A stretch of 12,723 nt of DNA from an uncultured Methylobacter sp. (GCA_903831545.1 CAIKYI010000313.1:1-12723), one strand, 5' to 3'; shown: positions 1 to 7,280, counted from the stretch's first letter. Notes: generated by a model from the letters alone, not told the origin. Program-made: numbers and translations.

Positions 1-216
1 ATCTTTTTGCTTTGTGATCTTAATATTCATGTCAAAAGAATTGCAGTGATTATTCCTTTTGCCGCGATGCTTCTGGATGTCGTGTCATGGTTTATTACCA
101 AATCCACGCCTTCATTTGCCTATGTAGTTATTTTCAGCGGCGCATTAATGGGGTTTTCAATGGGGCTGCAAATTGTTCTTAGCATCTATCAGATGTGGTT
201 TTATTCAAGAAAGTAA
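1..216 (+). CDS. C-terminal fragment of an integral membrane protein
   Basis: An open frame enters from the left edge and ends at TAA 214-216, giving about 71 visible residues, so the true start lies outside the window. Two hydrophobic segments are visible, roughly IAVIIPFAAMLLDVVSWFI and a second from SFAYVVIFSGALMGFSMG onward, followed by a short polar end (YSRK). This is a membrane anchor of two helices at the end of a larger protein. A TTG at 7 is in frame, but there is no ribosome-binding site before it and the frame is open to the edge, so a complete 69-residue protein starting there is unlikely. I do not recognise the family and assign no function. Confidence 0.6.
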   Translation: MFLLCDLNIHVKRIAVIIPFAAMLLDVVSWFITKSTPSFAYVVIFSGALMGFSMGLQIVLSIYQMWFYSRK

Positions 217-393
217 AGCTTTGGTTTTTTGAGGCAAATAGTTTGTTGAAGTATTTTGATTGAACAGCCTGATATTAATCAAAGCCGGTTTTGTCTATAA
301 TCTGAGGTATTTTATAACCCACGCCGAGTAACAAAACTAATAAATTGTATTTTTGGTGTCATGGGTGAGGTTCCAGTTAACAGGAGTAACATT

Positions 394-1077
394 TTGAACC
401 CTCAGAACAAGATTTTATTTGCAGGTGATCCTCATGGGGATTTTAAGCCATTGATAGCGGCAGTCCATCGATACAAACCAGAAGCCATTGTGTTATTGGG
501 CGATTATGATTTGGAACAGCCGTTGGAAAGTTGCTTGCAGGATATTTTGGGACTAACCCAAATTTGGTGGATTGCAGGAAATCATGATTTCGAAACGCCA
601 AGTAAACATAGTCACCTTTTTCATTCAGCATTGGCCGATAATGGCTTGCACTTAAAGGTAACGGAAATAGCCGGACTAAGAATTGCCGGACTTGGCGGGA
701 TTTTTCTTGGTCGTGTCTGGTATCCGCCGCAACAACCTAAATGGCGTGACAAACAACATTATTTGCATAGTATGCCTGCCAATATGAGACATACCGCGAT
801 GTCATTAAAATACAAAGGAGCGATCTGGCATGACGAGTTTGAAATCCTTAAAACGCTGAAAGCGGATATTTTGGTAACTCATGAAGCGCCGGGTTCTCAT
901 CGGCACGGCTTTGATGCAATTGGTGAGTTGGCCTTGGCGATGGGCGTAAAAAATATCTTTCATGGCCATTTGCATGAAAATTATGCAGCCATAGTCAAAA
1001 GGAATATCAGGGTGTTTGGTGTTGCTAACAGAGCTGTTGCCAATTTGGAAGGTAACACTTTAACCGGAAGCCGATGA
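394..1077 (+). CDS. Calcineurin-like metallophosphoesterase
   Basis: A two-metal phosphoesterase of the calcineurin fold, probably cytosolic, since no signal peptide is visible. All the metal-binding motifs are present in order: GDPHGD near the N-terminus, GDYD about 25 residues later, GNHD about 26 residues after that, then VTHEAPG and finally HGHLH. The family hydrolyses phosphomonoesters or diesters, but these motifs do not reveal the substrate. The start is a choice. TTG 394 is preceded by AGGAG (382-386) at a 7-base spacing and gives MNPQNKILFAGDPHGD, a usual distance to the first motif. ATG 361 in the same frame adds 11 residues but has no Shine-Dalgarno sequence. The gene stands alone; the next gene downstream is convergent. 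Family assignment is firm, substrate unknown. Confidence 0.88.
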   Translation: MNPQNKILFAGDPHGDFKPLIAAVHRYKPEAIVLLGDYDLEQPLESCLQDILGLTQIWWIAGNHDFETPSKHSHLFHSALADNGLHLKVTEIAGLRIAGLGGIFLGRVWYPPQQPKWRDKQHYLHSMPANMRHTAMSLKYKGAIWHDEFEILKTLKADILVTHEAPGSHRHGFDAIGELALAMGVKNIFHGHLHENYAAIVKRNIRVFGVANRAVANLEGNTLTGSR

Positions 1078-1165
1078 AGCGATTAAGACAGGTGTCTGGG
1101 AAAGAGTTTGTATGTATTTAAGGTGACTCGCAAAAAAAATCGCACTTACACCAATATAAAAATGG

Positions 1166-1206
1166 AACACGGATGACGCAGATTAAGCGGATCATCGCGG
1201 ATTAAA
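1166..1206. repeat. Short degenerate GGAT-type intergenic repeat
   Basis: The spacer carries four (G/A)GAT cores at 1171, 1180, 1189 and 1199, spaced 9, 9 and 10 bases, embedded in GC-rich CACGG/CGCAG/AGCGG/CGCGG contexts and followed by TTAAAAAAG. The phased repetition is directly visible. From memory, similar runs of ACGGATTAACGCGGAT character are scattered between genes in many proteobacteria, including methanotrophs; I cannot count copies here. No coding function is likely. Confidence 0.5.
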
Positions 1207-1248
1207 AAAGAGTAAGACAGGCCGAAACTTTATTACGATTTACCTGAC

Positions 1249-1290
1249 TTGGTTGCATCTGACCTTGATTCAAAGATCAGATGCAACTAA
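1249..1290. terminator. Long inverted repeat between convergent genes, possible terminator
   Basis: TTGGTTGCATCTGA (1249-1262) pairs with TCAGATGCAACTAA (1277-1290) over 14 positions, 13 perfect and one G/T. The 14-base interior contains a further CTT/AAG pairing. The hairpin sits between the phosphoesterase end (1077) and the ybiT end (1354), which converge. On the plus strand the right arm runs into AAATTTTC, a weak T tract; on the minus strand no T tract follows. It could terminate the plus-strand transcript or simply be a palindromic intergenic element. Confidence 0.45.
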
Positions 1291-1353
1291 ATTTTCAACA
1301 AGTCATGTTTTAAGAGTTACTGAAAAGCAGGTGTAAATTATTTATGAAATAAA

Positions 1354-2943
1354 TTACGAAGCCTGACTGCTTAAATAATCTTCATAATTACCGTTAAAAT
1401 CTACAATGCCGTTGGGTGTTAGTTCTATAACCCGAGTAGCAAGAGACGACACAAATTCCCGGTCGTGACTGACAAAGATTAAGGTGCCGGGATAATTTTC
1501 CAGTGCTGTATTTAACGATTCAATCGATTCCATATCCAAATGGTTGGTGGGTTCATCCAGAACCATGATGTTGTTTTTTTGCAGGATCAGCTTGCCAAAC
1601 AACATGCGGCCTTGTTCTCCACCCGAGATGACCTTAACGGATTTGTTAATGTCGTCCGCACTGAATAATAAACGTCCCAAAGTACCGCGTATCGCCTGAT
1701 CGTCATCTGATTCTTTGCGCCATTGATTCATCCATTCGATGAGCGTCTGGTTTTCGGCAAAGTCTTCGGCATGATCTTGAGCAAAGTAACCTACTTCCGC
1801 ATTTTCTGACCATTTAACTTCACCGGTATCCGGCGTTAAATCACCGACCAAAGTCCGCAACAGCGTTGATTTACCGATACCGTTAGGGCCAAGAACGGCA
1901 ACGCGTTCACCGACAGGTATCATTAGATTAAGGTTTTTAAACAGGGGTTGTTCGCCATAACCTTTGCTAAGGTTTTCGACTTCCAGTGCCAGGCGATGCA
2001 GTTTTTTAGTCTGATCAAAACGAAGAAACGGATTAACCCGGCTTGAAGGTTTAACTTCATCCAGTTTGATTTTGTCCCGTTGCTGGGCACGCGACGTTGC
2101 GTGGTTGGCGTTGGACGCATTTGCGGAAAAACGGCTGACGAAAGTTTGCAGTTCGGCAATCTGGACTTTTTTCTTGGCATTTCCGGCAAGCAGGCGTTCT
2201 CTTACTTCGGTAACCGCTATCATGTAATCGTCATAATTGCCTGGATAAACCCGCAATTCGCCATAATCCATATCCGCCATGTGCGTGCAAACGCTGTTTA
2301 AAAAATGCCTATCATGCGAGATGATAATCATGGTGCAATCGCGTTGATTAAGCACGTCTTCAAGCCAGCGGATGGTATTGATATCCAGGTTGTTGGTCGG
2401 CTCATCCAGCAACATAATGTCAGGATTGGAAAACAATGCCTGTGCCAGTAAAACCCGCAACTTCCAGCCCGGTGCTACGGCGCTCATCAGGCCATTGTGT
2501 TGTTCCAACGGAATATCCAAACCGAGCAAAAGCTCACTGGCTCTGGATTCGGCAGTATAACCATTGTATTCCGCAAACACGGACTCAAGTTCCGCCGCGT
2601 GCATATAATCGTCTTCGGTGGCTTCCAGATTGGCGTAGATCGCATCGCGCTCGGACATGGCCGCCCACATCTCGGCATGCCCCATCAATACCACGTCTAG
2701 TACGCGATAGTCTTCATAGGCAAATTGATCCTGACGCAGATTACCCAGACGTTCGTTTGGACTAATACTGACGTTGCCGGCGGAAGGTTCCAAATCGCCA
2801 CTCAGAATTTTCATGAAAGTCGATTTGCCGCAGCCGTTCGCGCCGATCAGGCCGTAACGATTGCCGTCGCCAAATTTGACAGAGACGTTTTCGAACAGGG
2901 GTTTGGCCCCAAATTGCATGGTGATGTTAGCTGTAGAAATCAA
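1354..2943 (-). CDS. ybiT: ABC-F family ATP-binding protein, YbiT type
   Basis: A soluble protein of two fused ABC ATPase domains with no membrane segments. Members of the ABC-F class act at the ribosome as translation factors. Domain 1 has Walker [10 protein letters not shown] (34-42), the degenerate signature region [10 protein letters not shown], Walker B with DEPTNNLD (to residue 187) and the ISHDR switch near 209. A charged linker (about 242-318) follows. Domain 2 has Walker [10 protein letters not shown] (352-360), signature ISGGEQ (439-444), DEPTNHLD (463-470) and VSHDRE. The 529-residue length and near-continuous resemblance to E. coli YbiT, including its first-domain signature lacking LSGGE, identify the subfamily. 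The start is TTG 2941-2943: it gives [12 protein letters not shown], which aligns with the YbiT N-terminus without offset. The Shine-Dalgarno sequence is weak. The next gene, yaeQ, lies 116 bases upstream on the same strand. The exact ribosomal role of YbiT is less defined than that of EttA. Confidence 0.95.
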   Translation of the reverse strand: MISTANITMQFGAKPLFENVSVKFGDGNRYGLIGANGCGKSTFMKILSGDLEPSAGNVSISPNERLGNLRQDQFAYEDYRVLDVVLMGHAEMWAAMSERDAIYANLEATEDDYMHAAELESVFAEYNGYTAESRASELLLGLDIPLEQHNGLMSAVAPGWKLRVLLAQALFSNPDIMLLDEPTNNLDINTIRWLEDVLNQRDCTMIIISHDRHFLNSVCTHMADMDYGELRVYPGNYDDYMIAVTEVRERLLAGNAKKKVQIAELQTFVSRFSANASNANHATSRAQQRDKIKLDEVKPSSRVNPFLRFDQTKKLHRLALEVENLSKGYGEQPLFKNLNLMIPVGERVAVLGPNGIGKSTLLRTLVGDLTPDTGEVKWSENAEVGYFAQDHAEDFAENQTLIEWMNQWRKESDDDQAIRGTLGRLLFSADDINKSVKVISGGEQGRMLFGKLILQKNNIMVLDEPTNHLDMESIESLNTALENYPGTLIFVSHDREFVSSLATRVIELTPNGIVDFNGNYEDYLSSQAS

Positions 2944-3059
2944 GTTTTTGTTCCGGAAATTTATTGTGAAAAGATAAGCTAAAAATAGAACGAGGATGAT
3001 ACGGTTTTAAATGACTATTTCATTACCCGTGTCATGCAAATTCTATTACTGTGTATTAT

Positions 3060-3596
3060 TTAATTAAGCCAGACCTCAGGCACTATGGCGGCTGTGTTTT
3101 GATCGTCACTCACCCAAAGTTGTCCATCCTGGATGCTGATTTGCAGTTGCATGGTGCGCTTTACCATAGGCATAAGTTGATCTGTGGCTTCCTTGGGCAG
3201 ATTAATGACTGTCAGGTTTTTAAACCGTTCAAGTTTTGGTTGAATCTGGTTCCACCAGACCGTATTGCGTCCGCCGTAAGTATAAAGAATGACTTTGTCG
3301 GCACGACTGGAGGCTTTGCGCAGACGTTTGTCATCAGGCATGCCCATATCAATCCACAACTCAATGTCATCAGTCAGGCTTTTTTGCCAGAGATCCGGTT
3401 CATCCTCAGTGCTCAAGCCTTTGGTAAATTGCAGGTATTCATGGGCATTGATTACAAAAGCAAGCAGACGCGCCATCATGCGTTCTTCGGTTTCTGAAGG
3501 ATGCAGGGCAATAGTCAGATTATGCGTTTGATAGTAGCCTCGATCCATGTCTGAAATCTGGCAGTCGGCTTTATAGATAGTTGACTTAAGCGCCAT
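3060..3596 (-). CDS. yaeQ: YaeQ family protein
   Basis: A 178-residue protein clearly of the YaeQ family. Shared landmarks with E. coli YaeQ are MALKSTIYKA at the start, LHPSETEERMMARLLAF, LQFTKGLSTEDEPDLW, ELWIDMGMPDDKRLRKAS, the TYGGR..VWW segment and ISIQDGQLWVSDD near the end. YaeQ folds like a variant of PD-(D/E)XK nucleases and was first noted as a multicopy suppressor of an rfaH defect; its enzymatic role is not settled. Length matches the family, so the gene looks intact. The start ATG 3594-3596 has no visible Shine-Dalgarno sequence. It follows the NYN-domain gene by 59 bases on the same strand and could share its transcript. Confidence 0.93.
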   Translation of the reverse strand: MALKSTIYKADCQISDMDRGYYQTHNLTIALHPSETEERMMARLLAFVINAHEYLQFTKGLSTEDEPDLWQKSLTDDIELWIDMGMPDDKRLRKASSRADKVILYTYGGRNTVWWNQIQPKLERFKNLTVINLPKEATDQLMPMVKRTMQLQISIQDGQLWVSDDQNTAAIVPEVWLN

Positions 3597-3655
3597 TTAG
3601 CGTTTTACGATTCTGATTTAAAACATTATTCTAACAGATTTTAGATCTTTAGTGT

Positions 3656-4129
3656 TTACAGTAACAGTTTATCGTCTATGGCAATAAACTGGCTGGCCGA
3701 ATTAATCAGCGAGGGCGCCGTTAATCTTGGCACGCCATATACTTCTGTCCTTGCTCCATAAGTGTTTTTGGCTTTATCCAGCAACAAATCAAAATCGCCG
3801 TCCCCGGACAACAAAATGATAGCATCAACCTTGGGAGCATAATCGATCACATCAAGGGTAATGCCAACATCCCAATCGCCTTTTGCAGACCCGTCACTAC
3901 GTTGGATGTAAGGCTTAAGTTTAACCTCAAAACCGATAGTTCTGAGGATTTGCTGGAAACCCTGTTGTTTGCTGTCGCCTTTATCGATTGCATAGGCATA
4001 CGCCGCAACCACTTCTCTGTTGTCAGTGGCCTGAGACCAGAAAGCGGCATAGTTAAAATGCCGTTGATAACTTTGCCGGGTGGTGTAATAGATATTTTGG
4101 ACATCGGCAAAGATGGCGACTTTTTTCAT
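3656..4129 (-). CDS. NYN domain protein (LabA/DUF88 family), putative RNase
   Basis: A 157-residue protein made almost entirely of a NYN domain, the PIN-like nuclease fold seen in LabA/DUF88 proteins. The acidic residues expected to hold the metal are present: D9 in IFADVQN, D85/D87 in KGDWDVGITLDVI with D93, and D110/D112 in LLSGDGDFDLLL. No extra C-terminal domain (such as OST-HTH) follows, so this is a minimal version. Members are predicted ribonucleases or RNA-processing enzymes; the target is unknown here. Only 4 bases separate its start from the ppnP stop, so the two are almost certainly co-transcribed and perhaps translationally coupled; no clear Shine-Dalgarno sequence precedes the ATG, which fits coupling. 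Confidence 0.88.
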   Translation of the reverse strand: MKKVAIFADVQNIYYTTRQSYQRHFNYAAFWSQATDNREVVAAYAYAIDKGDSKQQGFQQILRTIGFEVKLKPYIQRSDGSAKGDWDVGITLDVIDYAPKVDAIILLSGDGDFDLLLDKAKNTYGARTEVYGVPRLTAPSLINSASQFIAIDDKLLL

Positions 4130-4133
4130 GGTG

Positions 4134-4445
4134 TTATTTGATAAAAGAACAGCAATAATCGCTAGGTGCTTTAACTTTCATGGTAAACGCGGATTTACCG
4201 GGTACATCAAAAGCTTCACCGCCTTTTACGTTTTGCCATTCGGCGCCGGGTAATAAAACCTCCAGCTCGCCGGCCAGAATTTCCATGATTTCAGGAGCGT
4301 CCGTATTAAACGTATACTCGCCGGGTAACATGAATCCAAGGGTTTTTGACGAGCCATCGGCAAACTTTATAGTCCGGCTACTGACATTGCCGTCAAAATA
4401 AACATTGGCTTTTTTTACGATAGTTACGTTAGTGAATTCTGACAT
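4134..4445 (-). CDS. ppnP: Pyrimidine/purine nucleoside phosphorylase PpnP
   Basis: A small cupin-fold protein of 103 residues, slightly longer than the roughly 94 residues of E. coli PpnP (YaiE). The family phosphorolyses several purine and pyrimidine nucleosides to the free base and ribose 1-phosphate. Recognisable stretches are [65 protein letters not shown] and a terminal SDYCCSFIK. The start ATG 4443-4445 is preceded by AAGGAC at good spacing. It leads a short minus-strand group with the NYN protein 4 bases downstream and yaeQ beyond. A nucleoside-salvage enzyme next to a putative RNase suggests, but does not prove, a link to RNA turnover. Confidence 0.93.
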   Translation of the reverse strand: MSEFTNVTIVKKANVYFDGNVSSRTIKFADGSSKTLGFMLPGEYTFNTDAPEIMEILAGELEVLLPGAEWQNVKGGEAFDVPGKSAFTMKVKAPSDYCCSFIK

Positions 4446-4598
4446 GAATTGTCCTTGTTCAAGAATGGATAAATAAAGGGCGCAATGATACCAGATAGAG
4501 CTGGTGAGATATGATTTTTAGCTTTTTCTGGGCGGTAATTATTTTTGGCTGGCAAGCAATATAAAGTAAGCATCAACGTAGAGGTACTTTAGCTATTT

Positions 4599-5174
4599 TT
4601 ATAGCCGTTTACGAATAACAAAAAGCCTGGGTGCTGAATCTTTATGTTCGGTACTATAGAGTGTATTGAATGAAAATTGATTGGGATCCAGTTGCTGACA
4701 CCAGCTTTGAACCTGGTCAGTTTCTTCAGCGCCACCGGAATGACCTGGATAGGCAAGTACTGTGATAATGCCGTTATCGGCAGTCAATATCTGGCTGGCA
4801 ACGTTAAGCGCAGTCAGGGTGGTATCAGTTAAGGTTATGATGCTTTTGTCGCCACCCGGCAGATAGCCTAGATTAAACATGATCGCCTTGATGTTACCGT
4901 GCAGATGCACTGGAATTTTATTAGCCATCTCCGCATGACTGACATTGAACAAAGTCAGGGAGTTTATTAATAAAGCTGGAATTTTTTTTCGCGTTGCAGC
5001 AATAGCGTCTGGTTGTATATCAAAGCCGTAAACGTGACCGGAGGGGCTGACTTGCTCAGCCAGAAACAAGGTGTCGTGACCGTTACCTATTGTGGCATCT
5101 ATTGCTATATCTCCAGGTTTGAGGGTGTCCCTGAGTTGATCATGGGCGGCGCTAAGCAGTGAAATGCGAGTCAT
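4599..5174 (-). CDS. mnmM: Class I SAM-dependent methyltransferase, MnmM/YtqB-like
   Basis: A 191-residue single-domain Rossmann-fold methyltransferase. The SAM-binding motif is DATIGNGHDT (26-35), followed by the acidic loop GFDIQ (50-54), the family hallmark FNLGYLPGGDKS (100-111) and YPGHSGGAEE (142-151). These features match B. subtilis YtqB, now MnmM, which methylates 5-aminomethyl-(2-thio)uridine at tRNA wobble position 34 to mnm5(s2)U. Older annotations call the family an rRNA methylase. The gene follows a DAO-type FAD oxidoreductase. With the apparent single-base frameshift in that gene corrected, its reading frame overlaps this start by 23 bases, implying tight coupling. That neighbour would supply the preceding step, so the pair may replace bifunctional MnmC. 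The start ATG 5172-5174 lacks a strong Shine-Dalgarno sequence, consistent with coupling. Family is firm; the specific tRNA substrate is inferred. Confidence 0.88.
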   Translation of the reverse strand: MTRISLLSAAHDQLRDTLKPGDIAIDATIGNGHDTLFLAEQVSPSGHVYGFDIQPDAIAATRKKIPALLINSLTLFNVSHAEMANKIPVHLHGNIKAIMFNLGYLPGGDKSIITLTDTTLTALNVASQILTADNGIITVLAYPGHSGGAEETDQVQSWCQQLDPNQFSFNTLYSTEHKDSAPRLFVIRKRL

Positions 5175-5247
5175 AATAGCGTTTAATATTGCTGGAAGAG
5201 GGTAGGGGTGTACCTTTTAATAAGGCATCAGCAAAACGCTGACTGTA
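5152..5247 (-). other. Displaced 3' coding end of the FAD oxidoreductase
   Basis: In the frame shifted by one base after the CCCGGGG run (minus strand, 5254 to 5248), 31 further codons are open to TAG 5152-5154. They encode YSQRFADALLKGTPLP followed by SSSNIKRYYDSHFTA. This tail is what the family normally carries after the GAKGSLQIP motif, so the segment is real coding sequence separated from its gene by a single extra G. The cause may be a sequencing or assembly error in a homopolymer, a true mutation, or +1 slippage on GGGG. Confidence 0.8.
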
Positions 5248-6214
5248 CCCCGGGAATCTGTAAACTGCCTTTTGCGCCAAAGCCGTTAAAGATGGCAAGT
5301 TGCCGATGTTGGGGATGGCTACCGATAAAAGGCTGTTTATCTAACGTGCAAGGCCGGATATTGGCAACGTGGTTGATCAGATTTGTCTGAGTCAATTGCG
5401 GGACTAGCTGGCTAAGTGCAGTCAATAAGTTTTGTTTGCCATGTTCGGTAGTTTGGGTGTTCAGGTTTTCCCGGTCAAAGGTCGCGCCGATTCTGATTTG
5501 GTTAGCGTTTAACGGGATAAGCCAGTGACCGTGATTAAGAATTTTATCAGGCAGATTACTTTGGTGGTGGAGGGTCAGTATTTCGCCTTTAACCGGTTGA
5601 AAGGGCAGGTTAGAAAACCAGGGATTGTGTGCTGCTTTATAGCCTTCACAGAAAATAATCTGCTTTGGATGAATGTCCTGCCAGCGCAAATAAGGCTGAA
5701 GCTGCAAGTCCCGATAATCAAAATCAATCTGCCGGTAACTGTTTTGATCAATAAAAAACGCTTTTAAACAGCCTAATAAAGGTTGGGTTAATAAGTAACC
5801 GGTTTGTTTTTGTTCAAGAAAACCCAAAGGCGTTTCAAGGTTATCGATTTGGTTAGCTGGCGTGTGAATGTCGTTGAGGTAGGCTTGATAATCGGGGTTG
5901 GCAAGTCGCTTTGTTGCGTTTTTTAAGTCGTTGTGGCTGGTAAAAATACGCAGCATAGGTTTTTCTATATAGAAATCCTGCTGAAAAAAATCGGCCAACT
6001 GCGCATAGCAATGCTTTGCCGCCGGAAGTAGCGTATCAACATCGCCAGATTTTACAAAACGCATGCCGGTAATCGGATTAATGAGTCCTGCGGCAACCTG
6101 TGATGCATTTTCTAAACCATTATCAATAATGAGGATTTTACTGCCACGCTGTATGAGTTTCCAGCCGAGTAAACTTCCCGCCAAGCCCTGGCCGATAATG
6201 AGATAGTCGATCAT
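5228..6214 (-). CDS. FAD-dependent oxidoreductase (DAO family), 3' end frameshifted
   Basis: A D-amino-acid-oxidase-type flavoprotein, cytosolic. The N-terminal dinucleotide-binding motif is IIGQGLAGS (6-14), followed by the subgroup motif SQVAAGLINPITGMRFVKS. Near the C-terminus are IRPCTLDKQPFIG and FNGFGAKGSLQIP, which contribute to FAD and substrate binding. As written the protein ends abruptly after 328 residues with GVQSAFC. Removing one G from the run at 5248-5251 lets the frame continue through YSQRFADALLKGTPLP, the usual family ending, to TAG 5152-5154, for 353 residues and a 23-base overlap with the methyltransferase gene. Next to an MnmM homologue, its likely reaction is conversion of cmnm5(s2)U34 to nm5(s2)U34 in tRNA, as done by the MnmC oxidase domain; this is inferred. 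The ATG at 6212-6214 has no Shine-Dalgarno sequence and abuts a hairpin. Confidence 0.85.
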   Translation of the reverse strand: MIDYLIIGQGLAGSLLGWKLIQRGSKILIIDNGLENASQVAAGLINPITGMRFVKSGDVDTLLPAAKHCYAQLADFFQQDFYIEKPMLRIFTSHNDLKNATKRLANPDYQAYLNDIHTPANQIDNLETPLGFLEQKQTGYLLTQPLLGCLKAFFIDQNSYRQIDFDYRDLQLQPYLRWQDIHPKQIIFCEGYKAAHNPWFSNLPFQPVKGEILTLHHQSNLPDKILNHGHWLIPLNANQIRIGATFDRENLNTQTTEHGKQNLLTALSQLVPQLTQTNLINHVANIRPCTLDKQPFIGSHPQHRQLAIFNGFGAKGSLQIPGVQSAFC

Positions 6215-6240
6215 GATGGGTTTAACCGGCTTAAACCATC
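6215..6240 (-). promoter_or_regulatory. Hairpin directly before the oxidoreductase start codon
   Basis: GATGGGTTTAA (6215-6225) and TTAAACCATC (6231-6240) are complementary with one bulged G and a 5-base loop. On the minus strand the stem ends at 6215, immediately before the ATG at 6212-6214, where the ribosome would bind, and no Shine-Dalgarno sequence is seen. It could limit translation of the oxidoreductase. The pairing is visible; the regulatory role is inference. Confidence 0.35.
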
Positions 6241-6286
6241 CATTAGCAGAGTGTTCCGGGTGAGTTTGGAGACGAGTTTAAAAATG

Positions 6287-6640
6287 TTATTTAGCCGTCA
6301 AAGCCACACCGTCAAAACGAATGCCATCCCAGCCATACTTCATAAAACTTCTTATGTTTTGGTGGCCTGAGCCATTGGGATTGTTTAAAACATCCTGCCG
6401 GTAATAATCTCCAAACAGGTTAAGCGTCTGCTGCTGATCAAGACGTTGAATTTGGGCGAAGGCGAAAATCTTACAGGAACCTTCGTTGGTTCCGGCCAGA
6501 TTGACCAATAATTGATCATTTAAACCATTACTGAACTGAGTGGCCTGGTAGTCATAGTTTTCGGTAATAATCGCGATGGTTTCATCAAAACTGACCAGAC
6601 CATCGTTAAGTATTATTTCAATAAATGAAGTAAGTAGCAT
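6287..6640 (-). CDS. HopJ type III effector family protein
   Basis: A 117-residue single-domain protein of the HopJ family. The diagnostic blocks are FDETIAIITENYDYQATQFSNG, split here as FDETIAIITENYDY and QATQFSNG, then AGTNEGSCKIFAFAQIQ, QQTLNLFGDYYRQDVL, and HQNIRSFMKYGWDGIRFDGVAL at the end (HQNIRSFMKYGWDG plus IRFDGVAL). The family name comes from a Pseudomonas syringae protein found in a screen for secreted effectors, but homologues occur widely in free-living bacteria without type III secretion and their function is unknown. No secretion apparatus is visible in the window, so a housekeeping role is more plausible. The ATG 6638-6640 has GAGGGAA upstream at good spacing. It lies 23 bases after the isochorismatase-family gene, so co-transcription is likely. 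Confidence 0.88.
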   Translation of the reverse strand: MLLTSFIEIILNDGLVSFDETIAIITENYDYQATQFSNGLNDQLLVNLAGTNEGSCKIFAFAQIQRLDQQQTLNLFGDYYRQDVLNNPNGSGHQNIRSFMKYGWDGIRFDGVALTAK

Positions 6641-6663
6641 GAAAATGTTCCCTCATTAAAGGA

Positions 6664-7230
6664 TTAGCGAAGCAAGCTTGAGATTTTTTTAAATTCGGGA
6701 TGTGTGGAATCCTTGACCCATTCGAACAATACCGATTCGTAATTGCTAAGGGTTGCGCCATTTTGTTGCAAACGTTGTAGCGCATAGAATTTATGTTCCG
6801 CCTTACGTGAACAGACGGCATCTTCAACGATATGAACTTGATAACCTGAATGCAATAATTCCAGGGCAGTTTGCAAGACGCAAACATGCGCTTCCTGCCC
6901 GACTACAATGATTTGCTTTCGATCTGTGTTGGCTACGGTGTCGGCAAATCCTTCAGCCGCAAAGCAGGAAAAGCCGGTTTTTTCAAAAATAAGCGTATCT
7001 TCTGCCAACAGTTCGGTAATGGTCGTATCGGTAGCGCCTAAACCTTTGGGATACTGTTCTGTTAATAATACCGGGATGCTTAATAAGCCGGCGGCTTCAA
7101 CCAGACTTCGCACACTGGCTGTCATCAGTTCTGCTTCGGGTTCAGGCATTGCTGCCGATAATTTTGTCTGTAAATCGACGATGATCAGGAGACTATTATT
7201 GGCTGACAGCAGATTTGGGTGTGTGGACAT
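6664..7230 (-). CDS. Isochorismatase-family cysteine hydrolase
   Basis: A 188-residue protein with the catalytic triad of the isochorismatase-like hydrolases: D19 in LIIVDLQTKL, K84 in FEKTGFSCF and C117 in VVGQEAHVCVLQTAL. The GQEAHVC segment supplies the usual cis-peptide next to the nucleophile. The acidic and lysine residues and cysteine make it a true cysteine hydrolase of the YcaC-like branch rather than a catalytically dead relative. Substrates in this superfamily range from nicotinamide to ureidoacrylate and isochorismate, and these motifs do not decide between them. No zinc-site motif typical of nicotinamidases (DxHxxxxH) is visible. It precedes the HopJ gene by 23 bases. The smpB gene lies 126 bases upstream with a tandem repeat in between, so a separate promoter is possible. 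Confidence 0.88.
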   Translation of the reverse strand: MSTHPNLLSANNSLLIIVDLQTKLSAAMPEPEAELMTASVRSLVEAAGLLSIPVLLTEQYPKGLGATDTTITELLAEDTLIFEKTGFSCFAAEGFADTVANTDRKQIIVVGQEAHVCVLQTALELLHSGYQVHIVEDAVCSRKAEHKFYALQRLQQNGATLSNYESVLFEWVKDSTHPEFKKISSLLR

Positions 7231-7280
7231 TTTAGTTGGTTATTATAAAGATAATGGTGAAGGATGAATGGCAAAAGGTT

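Noticed and set aside
296..301. TATAAT as a -10 element for the phosphoesterase gene
   Set aside because: No -35-like hexamer lies 16-18 bases upstream; in AT-rich spacer this match could be chance.
2080..2765. Several plus-strand open frames of 60-109 codons opposite ybiT
   Set aside because: They lie wholly inside the strongly conserved ybiT coding sequence, have no ribosome-binding sites, and resemble no protein; they are antisense shadows.
3051..3497. 148-codon plus-strand frame opposite yaeQ
   Set aside because: It mirrors the yaeQ gene, whose protein is clearly recognisable, and its translation is low-complexity shadow sequence.
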